The notes beneath the pieces were generated by a model that was given only the letters and a program-made list of their open reading frames with translations, had not been told where the DNA came from and made no database searches. Both the position numbers and the translations under genes were made by a program. From contig NZ_MAUJ01000015.1 in the NCBI RefSeq assembly GCF_001696455.1, forward strand, positions 1-64,000: a DNA stretch of 64,000 nt. Reading direction: 5' to 3'. Below, one piece after another: positions 55,143-62,876 of this stretch. This DNA comes from Pseudoalteromonas luteoviolacea. GTDB taxonomy: Bacteria > Pseudomonadota > Gammaproteobacteria > Enterobacterales > Alteromonadaceae. Position 1 is the first letter of the stretch; every line of letters starts with the position of its first letter.

Positions 55143-57413
55143 TTATTTAAACTCCGTTCGCAACTCTTTCGCCGCCTCAACCATGTTTGCCAGTGCTTCT
55201 CGAGTCTCTTTCCAATCCCGAGTTTTTAAGCCACAATCGGGGTTCACCCACAACCGCTGTACAGGGATTTTCTTCGCAGCTTTGTGGATAAGCTCTTTAA
55301 TCCAAGTAATTTCTGGCACATTTGGGGAATGTATATCATAAACCCCCGGACCGATATCATTAGGGTATTCAAAGCGTTCAAACGCATCTAGTAGCGCCAT
55401 ATTTGAGCGAGAAGTTTCTATCGTAATTACATCCGCATCCATATCAGCTATGGCTTCGATGATGTTATTGAAGTCCGAATAGCACATGTGGGTATGGATC
55501 TGTGTTTCATCGTTTACACCACATGCAGATACGCGAAACGCGTAGGCAGCCCAATTTAAATATGTCTGCCACTGCGAAGCCTTCAATGGCATCCCTTCTC
55601 GAAAGGCGGGTTCATCGATTTGAATGATCTGAATACCTGCGTTTTGAAGGTCGACTACTTCATCTCGAAGTGCCAAAGCGATTTGATTCGCTAGTGTGGG
55701 CTTATCTATATCATCACGTATAAATGACCAACAGAGAATCGTCACCGGCCCAGTCAACATCCCTTTAACTCGTTTCGTCGTAAGCGACTGTGCATATTGC
55801 GTCCATTCCAAAGTCATCGGCTTTGACCTCGAAACATCCCCCCAAATAATGGGGGGCTTTACACAACGAGACCCATAGCTTTGCACCCAACCAAACTCAG
55901 TGAACGCAAAACCTCGCAACAACTCACCAAAGTATTCGACCATATCATTACGCTCAGCCTCACCATGTACCAACACATCTAGACCCAAGGCCTCTTGCTC
56001 TTTAATTGTATTGCGGATCTCTAAAGCCAGTTTGTTGTGATAGTCTTGTGCACTCATGACCCCAGCTTTAAAATCACGACGCGCGTCACGAATCGTTTGT
56101 GTTTGCGGAAAAGAACCTATTGTGGTGGTTGGTAACAGCGGTAATGGCAACGACTTAGATTGTTTCTTAATTCTTTGGGAAAATGTGGCACATCGAGTGC
56201 CATCCGAAGCTGCCAGTGTTGCCACCCGAGCCTGAACGGCTCTGTCGTTAACTCGATTAGAATTCAGACGTGCTTTTACAGGCGCTGAGTAAGCTACGAT
56301 GGCTGCTCTGTCTCCAGTTGCAAGCCCATTTTTAAGCATCGTCAACTCTGTGCACTTTTGCTTAGAAAAAGCCAGCCACGTTTTAAGCTCATTATCTAAC
56401 CTGTCTTCTTGCTCAAGATCGACAGGGGTATGCAATAATGAACATGAAGGCGCTAGCCAAAGGTATTCGCGTCGCTTTGTTGCTACTGCTTCAATCTGCT
56501 CAACGATCTCTTCTAAATTTGAACGCCATATATTACGACCGTTTATTACGCCCAGAGACAACACCTGCTGGTCACTCAATAACGCATCTAATTCGTGAAT
56601 ATCTTGCTTTGATGAAATACAGTCGAAGTGCACCCCTTCTACTGGGTAGGACGCGATGTCTTCAAAATAAGCAAAAACGGAATCAAAATAACTGGCAAGC
56701 AATAATTTCACACCATTATTTGCAAGTGCATTAAAGCTTATTTTAAGCGCTTGACGATAATCACCACTGAGTTCAAGCGCCAAAATAGGCTCATCAACTT
56801 GCACCCACTCAACGCCCAGCTCTGCCAAACTAGATAGTACTTGTCGATACACGGGTAACAAACGTTCCAACAATGCCAACTTATCGAATTCTTCACCAAT
56901 GCATTTAGACAAAAACAAATAAGTCACAGGCCCTAAGAGGACTGGCTTGGCAGTATGACCAAGTTGTTGAGCCTCCTTTACTTGTTCAAATAATTCAAAC
57001 CAACTTAATTGAAACACTTGATCCTTAGTCAGCTCCGGCACGATATAGTGGTAGTTAGTGTTGAACCATTTTGTCATCTCACTGGCTGCACAGGCAGAAC
57101 CCGTAGGCGCTTGACCTCGGCCAACCCGAAAATGCGTATCCAAACTAAGCGTTTCATTATCACGATGACGGCTGGGGATGGCACCAACTAACATCGATAT
57201 GCTCAAGACATGGTCGTACCATGCGAAGTCACCTACTGGGATTAGCTCAATCCCAGCTTCTGCTTGCATTGCCCAATTCTCAGCTCTGATTGTTTTTCCA
57301 TGCTCAATAAGCGCACTTTGCGTGATCTTGCCTGCCCAGTATCGCTCTAAAGCACACTTCAACTCTCGCTTTTTACCAATACGAGGAAAACCTAAATTGT
57401 GAATAGTCGCCAT
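55143..57413 (-). CDS. metE: Cobalamin-independent methionine synthase
   Basis: The 756-residue duplicated TIM-barrel enzyme has zinc ligands in HTHMCYSDFNN and NPDCGLKTR, and the 5-methyltetrahydrofolate region is intact. It transfers the methyl group to homocysteine as the last step of methionine synthesis. It is divergent from metR with a tandem MetJ-type box between them. The length matches E. coli MetE (753). Confidence 0.96.
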   Translation of the reverse strand: MATIHNLGFPRIGKKRELKCALERYWAGKITQSALIEHGKTIRAENWAMQAEAGIELIPVGDFAWYDHVLSISMLVGAIPSRHRDNETLSLDTHFRVGRGQAPTGSACAASEMTKWFNTNYHYIVPELTKDQVFQLSWFELFEQVKEAQQLGHTAKPVLLGPVTYLFLSKCIGEEFDKLALLERLLPVYRQVLSSLAELGVEWVQVDEPILALELSGDYRQALKISFNALANNGVKLLLASYFDSVFAYFEDIASYPVEGVHFDCISSKQDIHELDALLSDQQVLSLGVINGRNIWRSNLEEIVEQIEAVATKRREYLWLAPSCSLLHTPVDLEQEDRLDNELKTWLAFSKQKCTELTMLKNGLATGDRAAIVAYSAPVKARLNSNRVNDRAVQARVATLAASDGTRCATFSQRIKKQSKSLPLPLLPTTTIGSFPQTQTIRDARRDFKAGVMSAQDYHNKLALEIRNTIKEQEALGLDVLVHGEAERNDMVEYFGELLRGFAFTEFGWVQSYGSRCVKPPIIWGDVSRSKPMTLEWTQYAQSLTTKRVKGMLTGPVTILCWSFIRDDIDKPTLANQIALALRDEVVDLQNAGIQIIQIDEPAFREGMPLKASQWQTYLNWAAYAFRVSACGVNDETQIHTHMCYSDFNNIIEAIADMDADVITIETSRSNMALLDAFERFEYPNDIGPGVYDIHSPNVPEITWIKELIHKAAKKIPVQRLWVNPDCGLKTRDWKETREALANMVEAAKELRTEFK

Positions 57414-57625
57414 AATGAATCTCTTCCCTTAATTTATTTGGACGCATAGATGGCTACAAAATTAGGCTTTGAGTAGAATTTTCTCAATTGATTGATTCTC
57501 AAATGCAACTTGAGCAAAATTAAATTGTATTTTTTTTAAAAAAAGTTAAATAAATAATGACAACGCTGTCAAAAATAGTGTTATAGTGATTTAGTGAAAT
57601 TTTGAGCAATCGCTGATGGATTTGT

Positions 57626-57641
57626 AGACGTCTAGACGTTG
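57626..57641. promoter_or_regulatory. Tandem MetJ (met) box in the metE-metR region
   Basis: AGACGTCT (57626-57633) is the exact met-box consensus and is directly followed by AGACGTTG (57634-57641, 6 of 8). MetJ binds two or more tandem 8-bp boxes as a repressor. The position, about 71 bp before metR and 213 bp before metE, suits control of the divergent pair, mainly metR. Confidence 0.8.
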
Positions 57642-57711
57642 AATAGCCAGCCTGTACAGCGTAATATGGACGTAATCTGAGTTTTACTCACATTAAAAAT
57701 GAGATTTATTA

Positions 57712-58602
57712 ATGATGATAGACATAAAGCACTTAAAAACCATTGCTACCCTGAAAGATACTGGATCACTGGTGAACACCGCACGTGAGTTATTTTTAAC
57801 TCAGTCTGCTTTGTCTCATCAAATTAAAGATCTGGAAAACAAGTTAGATTGTCAATTATTTGAGCGAAAAACACAGCCTGTACGTTTTACTCCGCAAGGG
57901 ATGCTGTTGCTCGAGCTTGCGAGTGAAGTATTACCCAAAGTTGAAGCCACTAAGTGTCGCCTGAAAGAAAGCTTGAACCAACCTATCTCGCAATTAAAGC
58001 TCAGCGTTGAGTGCCATGCTTGCTTTCATTGGCTACTCCCCACTATAAAAGAGTTCAATAATTTTTGGCCCGATATTAAGGTCGATTATGAGCAGGGTTT
58101 TAGTTACGATGCGATTCCAGAGTTGCTCAATGACGAATTAGATATTGTGTTGACTTCAGATATCAGAGAGCCCGAACAACTTGAATATGCTCACGTCTTT
58201 GACTTTAAGCTAAAATTAATTGTCGCACCGGATCATGAATTAGCTAAGAAAGCGTATGTCACTGCGCTTGATTTGAAAGATGAAACCATTATTTCTTATC
58301 CAATTCCTAAAGAAAGACAGGATATTTTTAAACACTTTATTCAAAATGCGCGGTTTGATGGCACATTAAAGTCAGTTGACCAAGGGTTACTTATATTTCA
58401 GTTAGTCAGTGCAGGCATGGGTGTTGCTGCGTTACCAGATTGGCTTGTCACGCCTTATGAGAGCCAAGGCTTAATTAAGTCGATTCCTTTAGGGGCACTT
58501 GGTTTGAGCCGCCCAATGTACTTGGCAATGAAGAAAAGCATGAAAGACAACCCTGTCTATCGTCACTTTTTGAATACCTGCAAGCAATCCATTAGCAGAT
58601 AA
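57712..58602 (+). CDS. metR: LysR-family regulator MetR
   Basis: The 296-residue LysR-type protein has an N-terminal helix-turn-helix (about 18-45, ETGSL-equivalent DTGSLVNTARELFLTQSALSHQI). A ligand-binding domain with the MetR-specific segment CHACFHWLLP follows. MetR activates metE with homocysteine as co-inducer. It is divergent from metE, its usual target, and carries MetJ boxes upstream. Confidence 0.95.
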   Translation: MMIDIKHLKTIATLKDTGSLVNTARELFLTQSALSHQIKDLENKLDCQLFERKTQPVRFTPQGMLLLELASEVLPKVEATKCRLKESLNQPISQLKLSVECHACFHWLLPTIKEFNNFWPDIKVDYEQGFSYDAIPELLNDELDIVLTSDIREPEQLEYAHVFDFKLKLIVAPDHELAKKAYVTALDLKDETIISYPIPKERQDIFKHFIQNARFDGTLKSVDQGLLIFQLVSAGMGVAALPDWLVTPYESQGLIKSIPLGALGLSRPMYLAMKKSMKDNPVYRHFLNTCKQSISR

Positions 58603-58616
58603 AAGCCACAACCGTT

Positions 58617-58650
58617 AAAATAGCTCTAACTAGAAAAGTTAGAGCTATTT
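58617..58650 (+). terminator. Hairpin at the metR end that abuts the next start
   Basis: AAATAGCTCTAAC and GTTAGAGCTATTT form a 13-bp stem with a 7-nt loop; the next ATG follows at once (58651). It may end metR transcripts, and it hides the ribosome-binding region of the next gene. Confidence 0.6.
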
Positions 58651-59418
58651 ATGTTTGAACTAAAAAAAATCATTGGTGGCTTACTCATGCCACTGCCTAT
58701 CACACTCATACTCATTTTTTTATTGCTGCTGTTTATCAGTAAAAAAAATAGCAAAAGCTATTACTTGTGTGTTTTGAGTGTGGTCGCACTTTGGGGGATC
58801 AGCACACCACAGTTTGCTGATTATACCATTACGCCCAAAGAGCATACGCAAGCATTGTTCTCACAGGCTGACCACAAGCAAATAGACTTTATCGTTGTCC
58901 TTGGTGGCGGCTCATCTCTGAATGCGGATCTCCATGCTAATTTACAGCTCTCCAATTCAAGCCTCGTCAGGTTAGTGGAGGGATTGCGCCTTGCCAATAT
59001 ATACCCTAACGCCAAGTTAATCTTATCAGGAGCGGGCAACAAAGGGTTTCCTTCCACCAGCCATTTATTGTCGCGCACAGCGCAATCTTTAGGGTTATCA
59101 GCCGAGCGTATCCAACTCAATCCTGATGCCCGTGATACCGTTTCAGAAGCGAAGCTTTTGGCACCCACCTTAGTAGACAACAAAGTGATACTCGTCACTT
59201 CTGCGAGCCACATGAAACGCGCACAAGATCTATTTTCAGCTCAGGGAGTCGATACTATCCCCGCGCCAGTTGAGTTCTATAATTACAGTTCTACGCCTGC
59301 CATTAAGCGCTATATTGCTTCAAGCTCGGTGCTGTTGTCAGTAAATCGGTACGTCCATGAGTGGCTAGGCATACAATGGATAAAGTTAAGACGGGCATTA
59401 GATAGCGGCTCAGTGTAG
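58651..59418 (+). CDS. ElyC/SanA-type DUF218 membrane protein
   Basis: The 255-residue protein has two N-terminal membrane segments (about 13-30 and 37-52) and a DUF218 domain (about 75-225) with IVVLGGG, RLVEGLRLA, KLILSGAG and ILVTSASHMKRA. The start MFELKKIIGGLLMPLP matches that of E. coli ElyC, which is involved in peptidoglycan synthesis at low temperature and in lipid-carrier metabolism. It probably acts in the envelope, though the exact function is not known. Confidence 0.8.
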   Translation: MFELKKIIGGLLMPLPITLILIFLLLLFISKKNSKSYYLCVLSVVALWGISTPQFADYTITPKEHTQALFSQADHKQIDFIVVLGGGSSLNADLHANLQLSNSSLVRLVEGLRLANIYPNAKLILSGAGNKGFPSTSHLLSRTAQSLGLSAERIQLNPDARDTVSEAKLLAPTLVDNKVILVTSASHMKRAQDLFSAQGVDTIPAPVEFYNYSSTPAIKRYIASSSVLLSVNRYVHEWLGIQWIKLRRALDSGSV

Positions 59419-59498
59419 TGCACTGTACAAAAAAAGCACTTAAATTGCACAAAGTTACATCTAACAAACCAATGAACTGTGCTTAAAATCGCAAAAAA

Positions 59499-59527
59499 TT
59501 GAAAAATTGCTCAAAAATAGGTATAAA
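59499..59527 (+). promoter_or_regulatory. Sigma-70 promoter upstream of the Lys/Ala-rich protein
   Basis: TTGAAA and TATAAA are separated by 17 nt, which suits strong expression of the gene starting 53 bp later. Confidence 0.65.
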
Positions 59528-59579
59528 TGTCGTTTATCCTTAACCTGCGTATCCACGTACAAAACGACTGGGATCTACG

Positions 59580-59948
59580 ATGAGTAAACTTGATAAGACT
59601 GAAGTTCTAAGCGCATTTGAAGCAGCTTATGAAGCGGTAAATGGCAAAAAGCCTGAAATTACAATTAAACCAGGCTGGTACAGCATTGATGGCGGTAAAA
59701 ATATGCGCCTAGCTGATGTTGCAGCATTAACCGAAGAACTAACTTCAGGTAACGCGAGTGCGAACACAGCTGAAGAAAAACCAGCTAAAAAAGCACCAGC
59801 TAAGAAAGCAGCACCAGCAAAAAGCAGTAAAGTTGCAGCCTTCAACGTTGTTAAAGCAAATGAAGATGGCTACACAGCTGAAGAAGCTTGGATTGTAGAG
59901 CTTGCAGAGAAAGACCACGATTGTCGTCTTCCTCGTGGTGTTGTTTAA
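59580..59948 (+). CDS. Small protein with histone-like Lys/Ala/Pro linker
   Basis: The 122-residue protein has an acidic N-terminal half (about 1-60, EVLSAFEAAYEAVNGKKPEI). A linker (about 66-84) repeats KPAKKAPAKKAAPAK and resembles histone H1 tails. The C-terminal part is folded (about 85-122, EEAWIVELAEKDHDCRLPRGVV). The family is known to me only as a conserved hypothetical of Alteromonadales. The linker could bind nucleic acid; that is inference. It has its own promoter and terminator. Confidence 0.75.
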   Translation: MSKLDKTEVLSAFEAAYEAVNGKKPEITIKPGWYSIDGGKNMRLADVAALTEELTSGNASANTAEEKPAKKAPAKKAAPAKSSKVAAFNVVKANEDGYTAEEAWIVELAEKDHDCRLPRGVV

Positions 59949-59964
59949 ACACCCTAATGTGTGC

Positions 59965-59989
59965 GGTGCCGAATAGTTTCATCGGCACC
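59965..59989 (+). terminator. Terminator of the Lys/Ala-rich protein gene
   Basis: GGTGCCGA and TCGGCACC pair over 8 bp, followed by CTCATATTCC with few T. It faces the convergent GNAT gene. Confidence 0.6.
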
Positions 59990-60025
59990 CTCATATTCCT
60001 TTCATAGTCAATTCTTTCGTAATTT

Positions 60026-60496
60026 CTACCCTTTACATACAAAGCGCTGTCTTGTCACGATGCCCCAATAATCATCTTCATATTGATCTTCTATCAAGTT
60101 TTCACAAGGTAAATCATCAATGGCATTGAGCCAAAAATATGTTGCGTAATTGGCGCCTGCGATTTGCTTTATTGTCCATTGACCTGGCCTTTGATGCCAA
60201 AGAGCATGAGCAAACTGAGTCCCTAACTTTGCTTTTCTATAAAAAGGCACAATATAAAACTCAGCAATCTCATTATCATCAGATGCGTTTGAACAGACAG
60301 CGGCAATGCCCGCAGGAATACCTGATACATAACAAATAAATCCCGTTACATGCGCTTCATCAAGATTTGTATCTAATTCAAATACACCATTCTCAAGCGG
60401 CTGTTTTTGAGTTAATTTAGAAAACTCTGCTTCATAAGCTTGAGCTAAATTGTTATAAATCGCTCGGGTTTCGTCAGTGACCGCAACCACTCTCAT
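60026..60496 (-). CDS. GNAT family N-acetyltransferase (short)
   Basis: The 156-residue protein has the GNAT core strand AEFYIVPFYRKAKLGTQFAHAL (about 80-102) with a recognisable but non-canonical acetyl-CoA loop (RKAKLG rather than RGxGxG/A). It also has a final strand WGIVTRQRF. Substrate unknown. The next gene on the same strand starts 68 nt downstream-to-upstream, so linkage to the GST gene is uncertain. Confidence 0.8.
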   Translation of the reverse strand: MRVVAVTDETRAIYNNLAQAYEAEFSKLTQKQPLENGVFELDTNLDEAHVTGFICYVSGIPAGIAAVCSNASDDNEIAEFYIVPFYRKAKLGTQFAHALWHQRPGQWTIKQIAGANYATYFWLNAIDDLPCENLIEDQYEDDYWGIVTRQRFVCKG

Positions 60497-60563
60497 ACAA
60501 TACTCCCATCACTCTCAATGGGAGAAGCGTATCAATAAAATGCGATGTAATTGTGGATCATAG

Positions 60564-61217
60564 TCAAAGCAGACTCCCCACTTCATTACACTCCACGACT
60601 TCCAGCTCCTTGAGTGCCTGCGCACACCACAGTTTCAGAGCAGGACATTGTAGTACGTGTTCAACATATGCATTCGCTTCACCACTTAGCTTCACCCCAT
60701 ATGTTTGAAACCGCAAGACAACTGGCGCAAACATCGCATCTGCAATCGACCACGCACCAAACAACCATCCGCCTTGTGAACCAAAACGTTTATACTGCTC
60801 TGTAAATATTTGCTCAATTCGACGAATATCCTTATTGACCTCGTCTGTTCTTATAATTTGTTTCTTGGCTCTAATATTCATTGGCATCGCATTTCTCAAA
60901 GCATTAAAGCTACTGTGCATTTCACTGCTCAACGCCCTTGCATGTGCGCGTAATGCAGGAGAATTGGGCCATGCCTTACCTGATAGATAAGCTTCGTTGA
61001 TATATTCACAGATCGCAAGGGATTCCCATATCACCACATCGTCATCTATTAATGTCGGCACTTTTAAAGTTGGGCTGACATTTTCTAGGCGCTCGTAAAA
61101 CACCTTAGATCCCAAGTCCAATTTTACTTCTTGATAATTTAGCTGATACTTTTCAGCTATGAGCCAGGCTCTTAAAGACCAAGATGAATAGTTTTTGTTG
61201 CCAATATAAAGTTTCAT
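60564..61217 (-). CDS. Glutathione S-transferase family protein
   Basis: The 217-residue protein has an N-terminal thioredoxin-like domain (about 1-80, NKNYSSWSLRAWL with likely catalytic Ser near 11-13, TLKVPTLIDDD and WESLAICEYI). A helical C-terminal domain follows (about 90-217). It resembles the serine-type bacterial GSTs (YfcF/maleylacetoacetate isomerase-like). It is divergent from a LysR regulator, its likely controller. The electrophilic substrate is unknown. Confidence 0.85.
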   Translation of the reverse strand: MKLYIGNKNYSSWSLRAWLIAEKYQLNYQEVKLDLGSKVFYERLENVSPTLKVPTLIDDDVVIWESLAICEYINEAYLSGKAWPNSPALRAHARALSSEMHSSFNALRNAMPMNIRAKKQIIRTDEVNKDIRRIEQIFTEQYKRFGSQGGWLFGAWSIADAMFAPVVLRFQTYGVKLSGEANAYVEHVLQCPALKLWCAQALKELEVVECNEVGSLL

Positions 61218-61280
61218 AATATGCTCCTTTTCTGTTGAAACATGTTTATCCTAGAGCTTTATTTCGATAACGACTAACGT

Positions 61281-61309
61281 ATAATTTAAATACAATACAT
61301 AAGAATTAT
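61281..61309. promoter_or_regulatory. AT-rich inverted repeat between GST and LysR genes
   Basis: ATAATT (61281-61286) and AATTAT (61304-61309) are inverted repeats centred in the divergent promoter region, a plausible LysR-type target. AT-rich symmetry is common by chance. Confidence 0.35.
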
Positions 61310-61315
61310 TGATAT

Positions 61316-62167
61316 ATGGACTTAGATGCACTAAGAAGTTTTCTCGCTTTTGTTGAAACGGGCAGTTTTACACGTGCAGCGGCACAAATGCACAGGACTC
61401 AGTCCGCAATTAGTATGCAAATGAAGAAGCTCCAACAAGATATCGGGCAAACCTTATTTATCAAAGAGGGACGACAGTTAAACCTGACAGCTGAAGGCGT
61501 GGTCCTTGCTGGGTATGCAAGACAAATTATCCATCTACAAGACCATGCGCTGGCAAATCTCTCGCGTACCGCATTGCAGGTTGTTTTACGTCTTGGCTGT
61601 CCTGATGACTACGCGGAGTCCATTCTGCCACCATTGGTTCAGCTCCTACACGAAAGTATTGAACACTTAGAACTCAATATTACCTGCGCTTCTAGCTCTG
61701 AGTTACAACACTTACTGGATCAAGGGCTTTTAGACTTAGCGGTGATCTCTCGCACACCGCTTTCAGAAGCAGGCTATTTGCTGTGCCATGATAAAGGAAC
61801 ATGGGTGGGTGTTGAGCATCGCGACCTTTTATCGCAGCCAACTTTACCCATTGTGGTATTCAAGCGAGACTGTCGCTACCATCAAGCCGCTATTGAAGGC
61901 CTTTTAAAACAAAAGCGTGCATTCAAGATCATGGCAAGTAGTGGCAGCGCCAGTGCACTGAGAGGGTTAATCAAACAGGGCCTAGCAATTGGCGCAATGG
62001 CTAATTTAAGCCGCAACGATTTACCCGCTTTAAATGATCCACACCTGCCTTTTTTGCCCAATGTTGAGATTGTTATCATCAAAAGTAATGCCAAAGCATG
62101 CGCTATTTCAGATGAGCAATTACAGTTCATCGCGCAACATTTTCGACAAGCGTTAATTCAGTCTTAA
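61316..62167 (+). CDS. LysR-family transcriptional regulator
   Basis: The 283-residue protein has a LysR helix-turn-helix (about 15-45, ETGSFTRAAAQMHRTQSAISMQMKKL). A periplasmic-binding-protein-like effector domain follows (about 90-283). It is divergent from the GST gene with a 98-bp gap, so it is probably its regulator. The effector is unknown. Confidence 0.92.
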   Translation: MDLDALRSFLAFVETGSFTRAAAQMHRTQSAISMQMKKLQQDIGQTLFIKEGRQLNLTAEGVVLAGYARQIIHLQDHALANLSRTALQVVLRLGCPDDYAESILPPLVQLLHESIEHLELNITCASSSELQHLLDQGLLDLAVISRTPLSEAGYLLCHDKGTWVGVEHRDLLSQPTLPIVVFKRDCRYHQAAIEGLLKQKRAFKIMASSGSASALRGLIKQGLAIGAMANLSRNDLPALNDPHLPFLPNVEIVIIKSNAKACAISDEQLQFIAQHFRQALIQS

Positions 62168-62279
62168 AGCTATCACGCATATTCTCACCAACGCTTACAT
62201 TTTCTGACAACGGGTACACAGACTCTCACACGCATGCGCTCTAAACTGAGTCCCAAGTTAACCAAATGGAATATGCGTA

Positions 62280-62876
62280 ATGAAAACTTTATCTCTACTC
62301 TCACTAGCTTTGGCAGCCGTTACTTCTTTCTCGAGCATGGCTTCAATTGAGGATGACAAACACCGCGTCGGTGTACAGGCATACGGTGGCTCCGCATCTT
62401 ACAAAAGCTCTAGCCAAGATGGCGATGGTGTTGGACAACTATATGTCTACTACAACTACCAGTTTGATAAAACTTGGGCATTAGAAGTCGGTCTAAATGG
62501 TGGCACTGATTCTGATGATTGGGAATGTACAGATACCAACAATAGGAAGTTCACTTGTACTCAGTTGAACAAAACCTTGTTCGGGCTAGGCGCCAATGAT
62601 CTGGATTATGGAAATCTAATCGTTGCGGCAAAGGGTCAATATCAACTGACTAAACATAACTCGCTATACGGTAAGTTAGGTGCAAACTTTTACGACTACG
62701 AATTAAATCGAGGAACAACAAACCTTGTTGAAGAAGATGGTACTGGCTTTGTCGCTGAACTAGGTTGGCAATATGACTGGAATAATGGCATGGCTGTTAA
62801 TGTCAGCTATCAATACCTAGACATGGGTGACCTAGATGTATCCAGTTTAGGTGTGGGCCTTAGCTATCGCTTCTAG
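62280..62876 (+). CDS. Small outer-membrane beta-barrel protein
   Basis: The 198-residue protein has a signal peptide (about 1-21). Alternating strands with aromatic girdles (QLYVYYNYQFDKTWALEVGLNGG, AELGWQYDWNNGMAVNVSYQYLD) and a terminal SYRF point to an eight-stranded barrel similar to OmpA/AcfA-type domains. There is no periplasmic peptidoglycan-binding domain. Its end overlaps the convergent kinase by 17 bp. Function unknown. Confidence 0.85.
   Translation: MKTLSLLSLALAAVTSFSSMASIEDDKHRVGVQAYGGSASYKSSSQDGDGVGQLYVYYNYQFDKTWALEVGLNGGTDSDDWECTDTNNRKFTCTQLNKTLFGLGANDLDYGNLIVAAKGQYQLTKHNSLYGKLGANFYDYELNRGTTNLVEEDGTGFVAELGWQYDWNNGMAVNVSYQYLDMGDLDVSSLGVGLSYRF

Noticed and set aside
57596..57612. 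MetR binding site TGAAATTTTGA
   Set aside because: Only one half site fits the TGAA-N5-TTCA pattern.
57414..57711. Cobalamin or SAM riboswitch upstream of metE
   Set aside because: No conserved box or long structured leader was seen; the MetJ box explains control.
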